This document shows, in pieces, positions 9,076-17,371 of a stretch of DNA of 64,000 nucleotides. The notes under the pieces were generated by a model. The model was not told the DNA's origin and did no database searches. It saw only the letters and a program-made list of their open reading frames with translations. The position numbers and the translations under genes are program-made. The number at the start of each line of letters is the position of its first letter. Position 1 is the stretch's first letter. This DNA comes from DATBLE01 sp963764565 (GTDB lineage Bacteria; Actinomycetota; Thermoleophilia; Gaiellales; Gaiellaceae), in assembly GCA_963764565.1 (NCBI GenBank), contig CAVXTD010000011.1, positions 124,001-188,000 of the forward strand, written 5' to 3'.

Positions 9076-10098
9076 TCGAGTTCGGCGTCAACCTGAACAA
9101 CCGCGAGCCGCTGATCGCGCCCGACTACGACATCCCGATGCTGCTCGACCTGTCCGAGACCGTCGAGGCGGCCGGGTTCGACTCGGTCTGGGTCGGCGAC
9201 TCGCTGTTCTCGAAGCCGCGCTACGAGCCGATCTCGCTGCTCTCGGCGATCTCGCAGCGCACGTCCCGCGTCAAGCTCGGCACGGCCTGCATGGTCTCGT
9301 CGACGCGGAACCCGCTCTACCTCGCGCTGGAGTGGGCGACGCTCGACGTGATCTCGGGCGGCCGCACGATCCTCGGCACGGGGATGGGGAACCCCGAGGA
9401 GGGGGTGCGGCGCGAGTTCGAGGCGCTCGGGCTCGACTACGTCAAGCGCGGCACGCTCTTCGAGGAGGGGCTCGCCGTGATCCGCCAGCTCTGGACGGAG
9501 GGCAAGACGGACTTTCACGGCTCGTTCCTGAACTACGACGACGTCTCGTTCTACTCCGGCACCGAGATGGCGCCGCTGATGCCGATCCAGTCGCCGCCGC
9601 CGATCTGGGTCGTCTCCAACCCGCGCCTGAAGGGCGACGCCGCGCCGGAGGTGATCGCGCGCCGTCTCGAGGCCGCGTGCCGCCGCATCGTCGAGTACGG
9701 CGACGGCTGGATGACGTGCTGCCGGGCGCAGCATCCCGAGGAGCTCGTCGACCAGCTGGCCGCGATCGAGCGCTACGCGGACGAGCACGGCGGCGACTTC
9801 TCCCGGCTCGTCATCTCGTACCAGGTGACGATGAACATCGCCGACTCCGAGGACGAGGCCCGGACGCGCGTTCGGCGACTACATCTCGAAGTACTACCCC
9901 GAGCTGTCCAAGGCGATGGACCTGTCGAACTGGGGCCCGGTCGGCACCCCCGACCAGATCGCCGAGTGGATCCGCACCTTCGCCGACGCCGGCGTCGACC
10001 ATTTCATCTGCCGGTTCGGAGCGATCGACCAGTTCGCGCAGGTCGAGCGGTTCGCCCAGGAAGTTCTGCCCCTGTTCTCCACCGAGAGGGTGAGGTGA
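9072..10098 (+). CDS. LLM-class flavin/F420-dependent oxidoreductase (frameshifted)
   Basis: This is a TIM-barrel luciferase-like oxidoreductase. Family features are VEAAGFDSVWVGDSLFSKPRYEP, the SRVKLGTACMV and NPLYLALEWATLD strands, and the flavin-phosphate region SGGRTILGTGMGNP. The C-terminus has VGTPDQIAEWIRTFADAGVDHF. The frame breaks near 9872. Replacing one CG (CGCGCGCG to CGCGCG) rejoins ARTR to AFGDYISKYYPEL and gives about 342 residues. The GTG start overlaps the regulator stop. Family members are monooxygenases or F420-dependent alcohol dehydrogenases. In this locus it could oxidise the 5-hydroxymethyl of 4-pyridoxate, a step with no obvious classical enzyme here, or attack the ring. 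No flavin reductase or F420 gene is nearby. Confidence 0.83.
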
Positions 10099-10101
10099 GT
10101 G

Positions 10102-11115
10102 ATGGCCACTGTCGTCGAATCGAGCAATCTCCTGAAGGACGCGGCGCTGATCGTCGACGTCTGCTTCTCCGTCGAGAAGGACGACGTCGTCACGATCATC
10201 TGCGACGACGAGCACACCGCCGAGGCGGCCGCGGTCGCCGAGGTCGTGGTCGAGCGCGGAGGCTGGCCCGTCGTGATGAACAACGAGGCCCAGGTGCGGC
10301 GCGGCCGCGCGGACGTGCGCTTCCCGATGGCGCCGCCCGCCAACCTGCACCGGGCGATGGTCGGCTCCGACGAGGTGATCATCATCGCCAACCTCGAGTG
10401 GGCGAATCGCTTCGCGCACGTCAACGCCGTGCGGGAGACCTGCGAGGCGAACGGCAAGATCGCCTCGATCGAGCCCGGCATGGGCGAGTGGGGTCTCACC
10501 AGGGAGGATCTCGAGACGGCGGCCCAGCGGACGAAGGATGCGGTCGCGGCGCTCGCGGGGAAGACCCAGTGCCACGTCACCACTGCTCTCGGCACCGACT
10601 TCTACGTCTCGATCGAAGGACGGCCGGCCCTCGAGCTGACGCCGTACAAGGCGCGCGGCCAGATGATGAGCCCGATCCCGCTGTGGACCGAGGTCGCGTT
10701 CGCGGCGATCGAGGACTTCACGCACGGCACGGCGGTCGTCGACGGCGTCATGCTCGGGATCGGCCTCGAGGGTCAGGTGAAGGAGCCGATCAGGTGGACG
10801 ATCGAGGGCGGCAAGTGCGTGAACATCGAGGGCGGGGAGGAGGCGGAGCGGCTGCGCAAGGCGATCGACGGCGTCGAGAACGCGACCGTGATCGGCGAGT
10901 TCGCCTTCGGCACGAGCGAGAAGGCGCCCTTCGGGACGCCGTCCGAGAAGGGCCGCATCGGCACCGTCCACCTGGCGCTCGGCGACAACCACAACGCGTA
11001 CCCCGGCGGGCAGAACCACTGCTCGCTCCACCTGGACGGCGTCTTCCTGAACGCGACGCTCCAGATCGTCGACGACGGCACCTACATCGTGAAGGACGGG
11101 GAGTGGGCTCTGTAA
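10102..11115 (+). CDS. M29 aminopeptidase / 2,5-dihydroxypyridine dioxygenase (NicX)-like metalloenzyme
   Basis: This is an intact protein of about 337 residues in the leucyl-aminopeptidase T (M29)/NicX superfamily. The C-terminal metal-binding half shows TALGTDFYVSIEGR, IGEFAFGTSEKAPFG, VHLALGDNHNAYPGG and HCSLHLDGVF, the last carrying candidate Glu/His ligands. NicX is the Fe(II) dioxygenase that opens 2,5-dihydroxypyridine in nicotinate degradation. Other members are metallo-aminopeptidases. It is embedded between a flavoenzyme and a molybdenum hydroxylase in a pyridine-catabolic locus that has no flavin ring-opening oxygenase, so I favour a ring-cleaving dioxygenase role. That is inference; a peptidase remains possible. 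The ATG follows GAGGTGAG; a GTG three bases upstream is an alternative start. Confidence 0.75.
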   Translation: MATVVESSNLLKDAALIVDVCFSVEKDDVVTIICDDEHTAEAAAVAEVVVERGGWPVVMNNEAQVRRGRADVRFPMAPPANLHRAMVGSDEVIIIANLEWANRFAHVNAVRETCEANGKIASIEPGMGEWGLTREDLETAAQRTKDAVAALAGKTQCHVTTALGTDFYVSIEGRPALELTPYKARGQMMSPIPLWTEVAFAAIEDFTHGTAVVDGVMLGIGLEGQVKEPIRWTIEGGKCVNIEGGEEAERLRKAIDGVENATVIGEFAFGTSEKAPFGTPSEKGRIGTVHLALGDNHNAYPGGQNHCSLHLDGVFLNATLQIVDDGTYIVKDGEWAL

Positions 11116-11466
11116 CGACCGTCCCGCTCGGCGACGTGGATCCGATCGAGCTCCCGCAGGGAAGCTGGAGCCGGATGCTCGTCACGGCGGGGCGGGTCGA
11201 CGGCAACGCAGTCCTCGCTCGGCTACTCGGTCTTCACGCCGGGCACGGTGCTGGCGCCGGTGAAGCACGAGGCCGAGGAGGTCGCCTACGTCGTCGCCGG
11301 CTCGGGCGAGCTGCGCCTCGACGACGGGGCGGTGCCCTTTCGCGAAGGCGACGCGATTCACATCCCGGCCGGGCTCTGGCACGCGGTCGCGAACACGGGC
11401 GACGTCGACGTCGTGATGGTCTTCGGCTTCCCGCACCCGGAGTACCCGCCGACCGAGCGCCGCTAG
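11103..11466 (+). CDS. Small single-domain cupin (frameshifted)
   Basis: This is a cupin of about 121 residues. The first cupin motif is HEAEEVAYVVAGSGELRLDDG, with metal-ligand His and Glu. The second is IPAGLWHAVANTGD with the final His. The frame shifts near 11218, and restoring CG in a CGCGC context joins GNAVLA to LGYSVFTPGT. The gene overlaps its upstream neighbour by 13 bases (GTG at 11103) and abuts the next gene (TAGTG). The biochemical role is unknown. Small cupins in catabolic operons serve as isomerases, lyases, dioxygenase-like proteins or ligand sensors. It is a secondary candidate for processing the ring-cleavage product. Confidence 0.7.
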
Positions 11467-12164
11467 TGGTCGCCGTCGCCCAGAGCCTCCGCGAGCAGGT
11501 CGCCTGGGCCTGCCGCATCCTCGCGTCCGCGGGGTACGCCGACCTGACGCTCGGGCACGTCAGCGCGCGCGGCCCCGACGGCGAGATCTGGATCAAGCGG
11601 AAGGGCGTCGCGCTCGACGAGGTCGAGCCCGAGGACGTCGTCTCGCTCGACGAGACGGACGCCGTCCTTCATCTCGAGACCGTCCTGCACACGGGCGTGT
11701 ACCGCACGCGCGCGGATGTCGGCGCCGTCGTCCACGGCCATCCGCCCTACGCGACCGCGCTCGGCGCGACGGCCGCCGACCTCGCTCTCCTCACGCACGA
11801 CGCGATCCTGTTCGCGGACGGCGTCGGCCGGTTCGACGACCCCGACCTGATCGTCGACGACGCACAGGGCGAACGGGTTGCCTCGGCGCTGGGCTCCCGG
11901 CGCGCGGTGCTGATGCAGAACCACGGCGTGCTCGTCGTCGGCAAGGACGTGCCCTGGGCGGTCCTGACCGCGGTCACGCTGGAGCGGGCGGCGCAGCTTC
12001 AGTCGATTGCGTCCGCGCTCGGCGAGCTGCGGCCGATCAGCAGGGAGCTCGCGCTGGAGCTGTTCCCGGCGAAGTACCGCGACGAGTTCGTGGACGAGTA
12101 CTGGGCGGCCTGGCAGCGCCGTGTCTCGCGCGACGGCGGGGGGCTCGGTGGACCTCGCCTGTAG
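11466..12164 (+). CDS. Class II aldolase/adducin-fold protein, candidate 3-hydroxy-2-methylpyridine-4,5-dicarboxylate decarboxylase
   Basis: This is a 232-residue class II aldolase-fold protein. The metal triad is visible as HGHPPYATA (residues about 91-99) and the His of QNHGVLVVG (about 152). The N-terminal LTLGHVSARG replaces the usual GN.S motif. This fold includes fuculose-phosphate aldolase and, importantly, the Mesorhizobium 4-decarboxylase of 3-hydroxy-2-methylpyridine-4,5-dicarboxylate. That compound is the product expected from the dehydrogenase encoded two genes downstream. I therefore assign the decarboxylation step by context, which the fold alone cannot prove. The GTG start overlaps the cupin stop, and the gene overlaps the following ferredoxin-like subunit by 17 bases. 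Confidence 0.75.
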   Translation: MVAVAQSLREQVAWACRILASAGYADLTLGHVSARGPDGEIWIKRKGVALDEVEPEDVVSLDETDAVLHLETVLHTGVYRTRADVGAVVHGHPPYATALGATAADLALLTHDAILFADGVGRFDDPDLIVDDAQGERVASALGSRRAVLMQNHGVLVVGKDVPWAVLTAVTLERAAQLQSIASALGELRPISRELALELFPAKYRDEFVDEYWAAWQRRVSRDGGGLGGPRL

Positions 12165-12604
12165 CGTCAACGGGCACGAGGTCGTCCGCGACGTCGCCCC
12201 GCAGGAGCTGCTGCTCGACTTCCTCCGCGACTCGCTCGGCCTGACCGGCGCGAAGCGCTCGTGCGACGTCCAGGTCTGCGGCGCCTGCACGGTGCTCGTC
12301 GACGGGCTGCCGGTGAGCTCGTGCTGCTTCCTCGCCGCCGACGCCGACGGGCAGCGAGGTGACGACGATCGAAGGGCTCGCCGAGCGCCCCGAGTTCGAG
12401 CGGCTGGAGGAGGTCTTCTCGCGACATGCGGCGCTCCAGTGCGGCTTCTGCACGCCGGCGATGCTGCTGACCGTGAGCTCGCTGCTCGAGCACGACGAGC
12501 TCGATGACGAGGAGGCGATCAAGCGCAACCTCGCCGGCAACCTCTGCCGCTGCACCGGTTACCGGGGAATCCTCGAGGCGGTCGCCGAGCTCGCGGTCCG
12601 ATGA
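12148..12604 (+). CDS. [2Fe-2S] subunit of a molybdenum hydroxylase (CoxS/NicA type; frameshifted)
   Basis: This is the small iron-sulfur subunit of a xanthine-oxidase-family enzyme. The N-terminal plant-type ferredoxin domain has CDVQVCGACTVLVDG with a fourth Cys in PVSSC (about residues 39-59). The C-terminal helical domain has CGFCTPAMLL and CRCTGYRGI (about 98-134). Together they carry two [2Fe-2S] clusters that pass electrons from the molybdenum site. The frame breaks near 12355, and restoring CG (CAGCGCGAGG) joins ADG to EVTTIEGLAERPE. The stop overlaps the ATG of the large subunit (ATGA). No FAD subunit gene is adjacent, as in nicotinate dehydrogenase NicAB and isoquinoline oxidoreductase. 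Confidence 0.9.
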
Positions 12605-14846
12605 CGACGACGATCGAGGAGACCCGGAGCCAGATCGGCCGCTCCTACCCGCGGCGCGACGCACGCGAGAAGCTGCGCGGCCGGGCCCAGTTCGTGGGCG
12701 ACCTGCTCGTGCCGCGGATGCTGCACGGCAAGGTGCTGCGCAGCCCGATCGCGCACGGCCGGATCGTCTCGATCGACACGTCGGCGGCGGAGAAGATGCC
12801 CGGCGTCGTCTGCGTCCTGACCGGCGCCGACCTCGCGCGACATCGACCCGTACTACGGGCACGCGATCAAGGACCGGCCGATCGTCGCGATCGACAAGGT
12901 GCGCTTCCACGGCGAGCAGGTGGCCGCCGTCGCCGCCGAGACCGCCGCCGCCGCCGCGGCAGCGGTCGAGGCGATCGTCGTCGAGTACGAGGAGCTGCCG
13001 GTGGTCGCGACGGTCGAGGACGCCGTCGCCCCCGGCGCGCCGCTCGTCACCGATCGCGAGACGAAGCCGGGGCTCTTCCACGGCCTCGGCGAGCTCCCGC
13101 CCCGCGACGGCAACGTCTGCTACCGCTACCGCATCGACCGCGGCGAGCTGGAAGCGGTCTTCGCCCGCGCCGACATCGTCGTCGAGGGCGAGTACACGTT
13201 CCCCTCCGTCTACCAGTACGCGATGGAGACGCACACGGTGATCGCGCAGGTCGAGGGGGACGAGATCAACCTCTGGGCGACCTGCCAGCACCCGTTTCTC
13301 GTCCGCGCCGAGATCGCCGACCTGTTCGGCGTCCCCGTCGCGAACGTCCGCATCCAGGTGCCGTACCTCGGCGGCGGCTTCGGCTCGAAGTCGTACACGA
13401 AGATGGAGCCGCTGACCGTCGCCCTGGCGCGCAAGGCCGGACGGCCGGTGCGGATCCAGAATCGGGTCGCCGAGTCGATGGTCACCACCCGGCGGCACAA
13501 CATGACCTGCCGGATGCGCACGGCGGCGACCGCGGACGGCCGCCTGCTCGCGCGCGAGGTCGAGTGCCTGTTCGACACCGGCGCCTACGCCGACAACGGC
13601 CCGCGCGTCGTCGCGACCGCGGGCGACGCCGCGCCCGGCCCCTACCGCTGGGCGGCCTACCGGGTCGACGCGTCGTGCGTCTACACGAACCTGGCGCCCG
13701 CCGGCTCGTACCGTGCGTTCGGCGCAACGCACCTCCAGTGGATCGGCGAGTCGCAGGTCGACGAGGTGGCGCGCCGGGCCGGCATCGACCCGCTCGAGCT
13801 GCGCCGCCAGAACCTGCTCACCCCCGGCGAGGAGGTGCGCTCCGGCGGCAAGCCGCTCGACGCCGATCTCGTCGGCGACGTCGAGAAGGTCGCGGCCGCC
13901 GTCGGCTGGGGCACGGAGAAGCGGCCGCTCGTCGGGCGCGGCGTCTCCGTCGGCCTGCTCGCGGCCGGCGCGCACCCGGTGTCGAGCGCGGTCTGCCGGC
14001 TCGAGGCCGACGGCCGGGTGGTCGTGCTCGTCGGGACGACGGAGATGGGCCAGGGGCCGCGCACCGCGTTCGCGCAGATCGCCGCGGAGGAGATCGGCGT
14101 CGAGCCGGACCAGGTGACCGTCCGCGGCGCCGACACGCGGTTCACGCCGTACGACCGCTCGACCGGCGCGAGCCGCTCGACGACGATCGCCGGGCTCGCC
14201 GTCCAGCGCGCGGCCGCGGACATCCGCGCGCAGCTGGAGCGGATCGCCGGCACCGCGGAGATCGACCCCGGCGAGCACCTGGCGCTGATGCGGAAGCACT
14301 TCGGCTTCGCCGGCGGCGAGCTGATCGGCCGCGGCGAGGTCGCGCCGGTCGGCACGGGGTCGTACGCCGAGGGGCCCGTCTTCTGGGAGGTCTGCGTCGG
14401 CGCGGCCGAGGTCGAGGTCGACCCGGAAACGGGCGTCGTCGAGGTGCGCCGGACGGCGACCGCCGCCGACGTCGGCCGCGCGATCAACCCTCAGCTCGTC
14501 GAGCGCCAGGACGAGGGCGCGACACTTCAGGGCATCGGCAACGCGCTCTTCGAGGAGATGGTCTACGAGGACGGCCTGCTCCTCAACGACACGCTGCTCG
14601 ACTACCGCGTGCCGAGCTTCGAGGACCTTCCCGGCGAGATGACGTGCGTGATCGTCGAGAACGGGGACGGGCCCGGGTCCCTACGGCGCGAAGGGTTGCG
14701 GCGAGGGCGCGCTGGCCGCGGTGCCGGCCGCGATCGTGAACGCGCTCGCCGACGCCGGCGTGCCAATGACCGAGCTGCCGCTGACGCCCGAACGCGTCTG
14801 GCGGCGCATCCAAGAGCTGAAGAAGGAGGGCAAGTGGGAGCAGTGA
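12601..14846 (+). CDS. Molybdopterin-binding large subunit of a molybdenum hydroxylase (CoxL/XdhA family; two frameshifts)
   Basis: This is a catalytic subunit of about 748 residues. It has an N-terminal aldehyde-oxidase hammerhead domain (GRAQFVGDLLVPRMLHGKVL, then VRFHGEQVAAVAAE) and two molybdopterin-binding domains (PYLGGGFGSKSY, PAGSYRAFGATHLQW near residue 366, GTTEMGQGPRTAFAQI). The active-site Glu is in GAKGCGEGAL near residue 698. Frame breaks near 12838 and 14690 are both repaired by one CG each. The family hydroxylates a carbon next to a ring nitrogen, or oxidises aldehydes, using water as oxygen donor. Beside a NicX-like gene in a pyridine locus, ring hydroxylation of a B6 intermediate is the favoured role (inference); an aldehyde-oxidase role is the main alternative. 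Confidence 0.9.
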
Positions 14847-15754
14847 AGCGTGCAGCGGTGATCGGCACCGGGACGATGGGCCCGGGGATGGGGGCGGTGC
14901 TCGCCCGCGCCGGAATCGAGACGGCGCTCTACGACGTCAGCGCCGAGGCGCTCGAGCGCGCGAAGGCCGGCGCCGAGCTGGCCGCCGGCGTGCTCGAGCG
15001 GCTCGAGGCGGCACAGGAGGACGGGGGGTCGCTGCGGTTCGAGACCGACCTCGCCGCTGCGCTCGACGGGGCGGACTTCGTCCTCGAGGCGGTGCCGGAG
15101 AAGCTCGAGCTGAAGCACGAGGTCTTCCCGCAGTTCGAGGAGGTCGTCTCGGCGGAGGCGATCCTGGCCTCGAACACGTCCGGGATCCCGATCACGAAGA
15201 TCGCGACCGTGGCCAAGCATCCCGAGCGCGTCGTCGGCATGCACTGGTCGAACCCGCCGCACCTGATCCCGATGATCGAGGTGATCCCCGGCGAGCAGAC
15301 CTCGCAGGCGACCGTCGACGCGACCTCGGAGCTCGTGCGCCGCGTCGGCTACCACCCCGTCGTCGAGCGCGAGGTGCCGGGCTTCGTCGAGAACCGGATC
15401 CTCTACGCCATCCTCCGCGAGTGCCTCGACCTGGTCGACCGCGGGATCATCGACCCGGAGGGCATGGACCTGAACGTGCGCTGGGGGATCGGCTACAAGC
15501 TGGCGGTGATCGGCCCGATGGAGCTGCTCGACATGGCCGGGCTCGACATCTACAACGCCGTCGGCTCGTACCTGAACCAGGATCTCTCCACCTCCGGCGA
15601 GGTCTCGTCCACGATCCGCGACCTGATCGACAAGGGCCGCCTCGGGATGAAGACCGGCGGCGGCATCTACGACTACACGCCCGAGCAGATCGACGAGCTG
15701 CGCGCGAAGCGGGCCGGCAAGCTCGTCGCCGTCCGGAAGGCGCTCGAGGCATGA
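14834..15754 (+). CDS. 3-hydroxyacyl-CoA dehydrogenase-family protein, probable 5-formyl-4-pyridoxate 5-dehydrogenase
   Basis: This is an intact 306-residue protein: an N-terminal Rossmann domain (VIGTGTMGPGMGAVLARAG) and a C-terminal helical domain. The centre reads SNTSGIPITKIATV and VGMHWSNPPHLIPMIEVI. The C-terminal half has VPGFVENRILYAILRE, GIGYKLAVIGPMELLDMAGL and GIYDYTPEQ. These closely match the M. loti enzyme for 5-formyl-3-hydroxy-2-methylpyridine-4-carboxylate as I recall it, an unusual member of this family that converts the aldehyde to the 4,5-dicarboxylate with NAD. True fatty-acid enzymes usually differ in the SNPP region and lie beside thiolases, which are absent here. The GTG at 14834 has GGAGGG upstream and overlaps the hydroxylase by 13 bases. 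Confidence 0.78.
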   Translation: MGAVKRAAVIGTGTMGPGMGAVLARAGIETALYDVSAEALERAKAGAELAAGVLERLEAAQEDGGSLRFETDLAAALDGADFVLEAVPEKLELKHEVFPQFEEVVSAEAILASNTSGIPITKIATVAKHPERVVGMHWSNPPHLIPMIEVIPGEQTSQATVDATSELVRRVGYHPVVEREVPGFVENRILYAILRECLDLVDRGIIDPEGMDLNVRWGIGYKLAVIGPMELLDMAGLDIYNAVGSYLNQDLSTSGEVSSTIRDLIDKGRLGMKTGGGIYDYTPEQIDELRAKRAGKLVAVRKALEA

Positions 15755-16501
15755 AGATCTGGCTCCTCGACGGCGGGTCGATCGTGATCGAGCACACGCA
15801 GCTGATGTGGAACGTGCCCGGCCCGCAGGCGCGGATCCCCGTCTACAGCGTGCTCGTCGAGCACGACGACGGGCTGTTCCTGATCGACACCGGCATCGAC
15901 CTCGACCACATGAACCGCGTGCTCCCGTTCGAGCTGCCCGAGCAGACGGACGAGCAGACGATCCCGGCGCAGCTCGCGCTCGCCGGGTTCGAGCTCGGCG
16001 ACGTGACGACGGTCGTCAACTCGCACCTGCACATCGACCACGTCGGCGGCAACCAGCTCTTCAAGGGCACCGGCGTCAAGCACGTGCTGCACGAGAAGGA
16101 GCTGGCGCAGGGGAGAAACCACGAGCCGTTCGAGTTCTTCGGCTACTCCGACACGTCGTGGGACTACGAGGGCGCCGATTTCGCGCCCGTCTCCGGCGAC
16201 GTCGAGCTGGCGAAGGGGCTCTGGCTCTACGAGACGCCGGGGCACACGGTCGGCCACTACTCGGTGCTCGCCGCGCCCGAGGGAGCGAAGCCGATGCTGT
16301 TCGCGATGGACGTCGCGTACACGGCGGCCGCGCTCGAGAAGGGGATCCAGCCGGGCTTCCACAACAACCCGTCCGCCGGCGTGCGCTCGATCGCGCGCGT
16401 GAAGGCGCTGGCCGCCGAGCACGGCGCCGACATCCTCTTCTCGCACGACGCGGAGGCGTGGCAGACGCTACAAGCACGCGCCGGACTTCTACGAGCTCTA
16501 G
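15751..16501 (+). CDS. Metallo-beta-lactamase-fold lactonase, probable 4-pyridoxolactonase (frameshifted near its end)
   Basis: This is an MBL-fold hydrolase of the AHL-lactonase/4-pyridoxolactonase group, about 250 residues. The dinuclear zinc motif HLHIDHVGG is near residue 91, and later ligands lie in TPGHTVGHYS, AMDVAY and LFSHDAEAW. The N-terminus (LLDGGSIVIEHTQLMWN, RIPVYSVLVEHDDGLFLIDTG) and LGYSD-like FGYSDTSW resemble M. loti 4-pyridoxolactonase as I recall it. That enzyme opens 4-pyridoxolactone to 4-pyridoxic acid. The frame slips near 16469, and restoring CG (ACGCGCTAC) gives the natural end YKHAPDFYEL. The ATG overlaps the upstream stop (ATGA). Its neighbour makes 4-pyridoxolactone, which strengthens the call over a quorum-quenching lactonase. 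Confidence 0.8.
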
Positions 16502-16515
16502 GAGGGAAGGGACTC

Positions 16516-17217
16516 ATGGGGAAGCTGGACAACCGGGTCGCGATCGTCACGGGCGCCGCGCAGGGGATCGGCAAGGCGGTCGCCGACAAGCTCGCCGCCG
16601 AGGGGGCGACCGTCGTCGGGGCCGACCTTCAGGACAGCGCGACGATGCAGGTCGACGTCTCGAAAGAGGCCGACGTCGAGCGGATGGTCGCAGACACCGT
16701 CGCTCAGCACGGCAAGCTCGACGTGCTCGTCAACGTCGCCGCGATCGTCCCCTTCACTCCGTGGGACGAGATCGACTTCGCCGAGTGGCGGCGGATCATG
16801 TCCGTCAACCTCGACGGCACGTTCCTGACCAACTACTACGCGCAGAAGCCGATGCGCGAGGCCGGCTACGGGCGGATCGTCAACATCGCCTCGAACGTGA
16901 TCCTCGCCGGGACGCCGAACCTCGCGCACTACGTCGCGTCCAAGGGCGGCGTCTGGGCCTTCACCCGCGCGCTCGCGCGCGAGCTCGGCCCGCACGGGAT
17001 CACGGTCAACTCGGTCGCGCCCGGGCTGACCGAGACCGAGGGCGTGCTCGCGAGCAAGCACGCGGAGGCGTTCGAGTTCGTCCAGATGCTCCAGGCGATC
17101 CCGCGGCGGGCGACCGCGGCGGACATCGCGCCGGCGGTCGCGTTCCTCGCCTCGGAGGAGGCCGGCTGGGTGACCGGCCAGCTGATCGTCGCCGACGGCG
17201 GGCACACCCACAACTGA
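16516..17217 (+). CDS. Short-chain dehydrogenase, probable pyridoxal 4-dehydrogenase
   Basis: This is an intact 233-residue SDR. The NAD-binding motif is TGAAQGIGKA (residues 12-21), the NAG-like motif reads NVAAIVPF, and the catalytic YVASK lies near residue 139. Features shared with M. loti pyridoxal 4-dehydrogenase, as recalled, include AAIVPFTPWDEIDFAEWRRI, ASNVILAGTPNLAHYVASKGG and the late FEFVQMLQAI segment. That enzyme oxidises pyridoxal hemiacetal to 4-pyridoxolactone with NAD. The start ATG is 15 bases after the lactonase stop, with GGAGGGAAGGG as ribosome site. It directly follows the lactonase, so the two consecutive steps are adjacent genes. Generic glucose/3-oxoacyl SDR activity is the alternative. 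Confidence 0.78.
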   Translation: MGKLDNRVAIVTGAAQGIGKAVADKLAAEGATVVGADLQDSATMQVDVSKEADVERMVADTVAQHGKLDVLVNVAAIVPFTPWDEIDFAEWRRIMSVNLDGTFLTNYYAQKPMREAGYGRIVNIASNVILAGTPNLAHYVASKGGVWAFTRALARELGPHGITVNSVAPGLTETEGVLASKHAEAFEFVQMLQAIPRRATAADIAPAVAFLASEEAGWVTGQLIVADGGHTHN

Positions 17218-17358
17218 TGCTGACGCTCGCTCCGCTCGCTCGCACGGGGGAAACGGCCGGTTTCCCCCGTGTGCCCCCTTCCCCGATCCTGTTCGCACCT
17301 CATTTGCGGGTGTGGGCCGCGCCCGCCAGGTCGGTCGCGGCGGCGGGAAACACAGTGG
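17218..17358 (+). repeat. Intergenic repeat element copy A, with hairpin
   Basis: The element starts directly after the SDR stop and fills the gap before the alcohol dehydrogenase gene. It has a perfect 12-bp stem at 17243-17271 (CACGGGGGAAAC, loop GGCCG). It ends with a conserved block at 17316-17351 starting GCCGCGCCCGCCAGG. A related element (copy B) occupies 36958-37128 in inverse genomic orientation but the same orientation relative to its genes. Both copies sit just after a stop codon. This suggests a dispersed, transcribed REP/MITE-like element that may attenuate or stabilise mRNA. Confidence 0.7.
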
Positions 17359-17371
17359 ACGGGGCGCCTCG

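Noticed and set aside
8361..12164. A single open frame of 1267 codons that could be read as one giant regulator-oxidoreductase-aldolase protein
   Set aside because: Only the two ends match real proteins; the middle is an out-of-frame, Arg-rich shadow. It arises from dinucleotide frameshifts joining separate genes.
12601..14846. CoxL homologue as a true aerobic CO dehydrogenase
   Set aside because: The active-site loop reads GSYRAFG instead of the AYRCSFR type of form I enzymes, and the CoxM subunit and CoxDEF genes are absent.
15751..16501. MBL-fold protein as a quorum-quenching AHL lactonase
   Set aside because: It sits next to a pyridoxal-4-dehydrogenase-like gene and carries 4-pyridoxolactonase-like N-terminal and central segments; there are no quorum-sensing genes.
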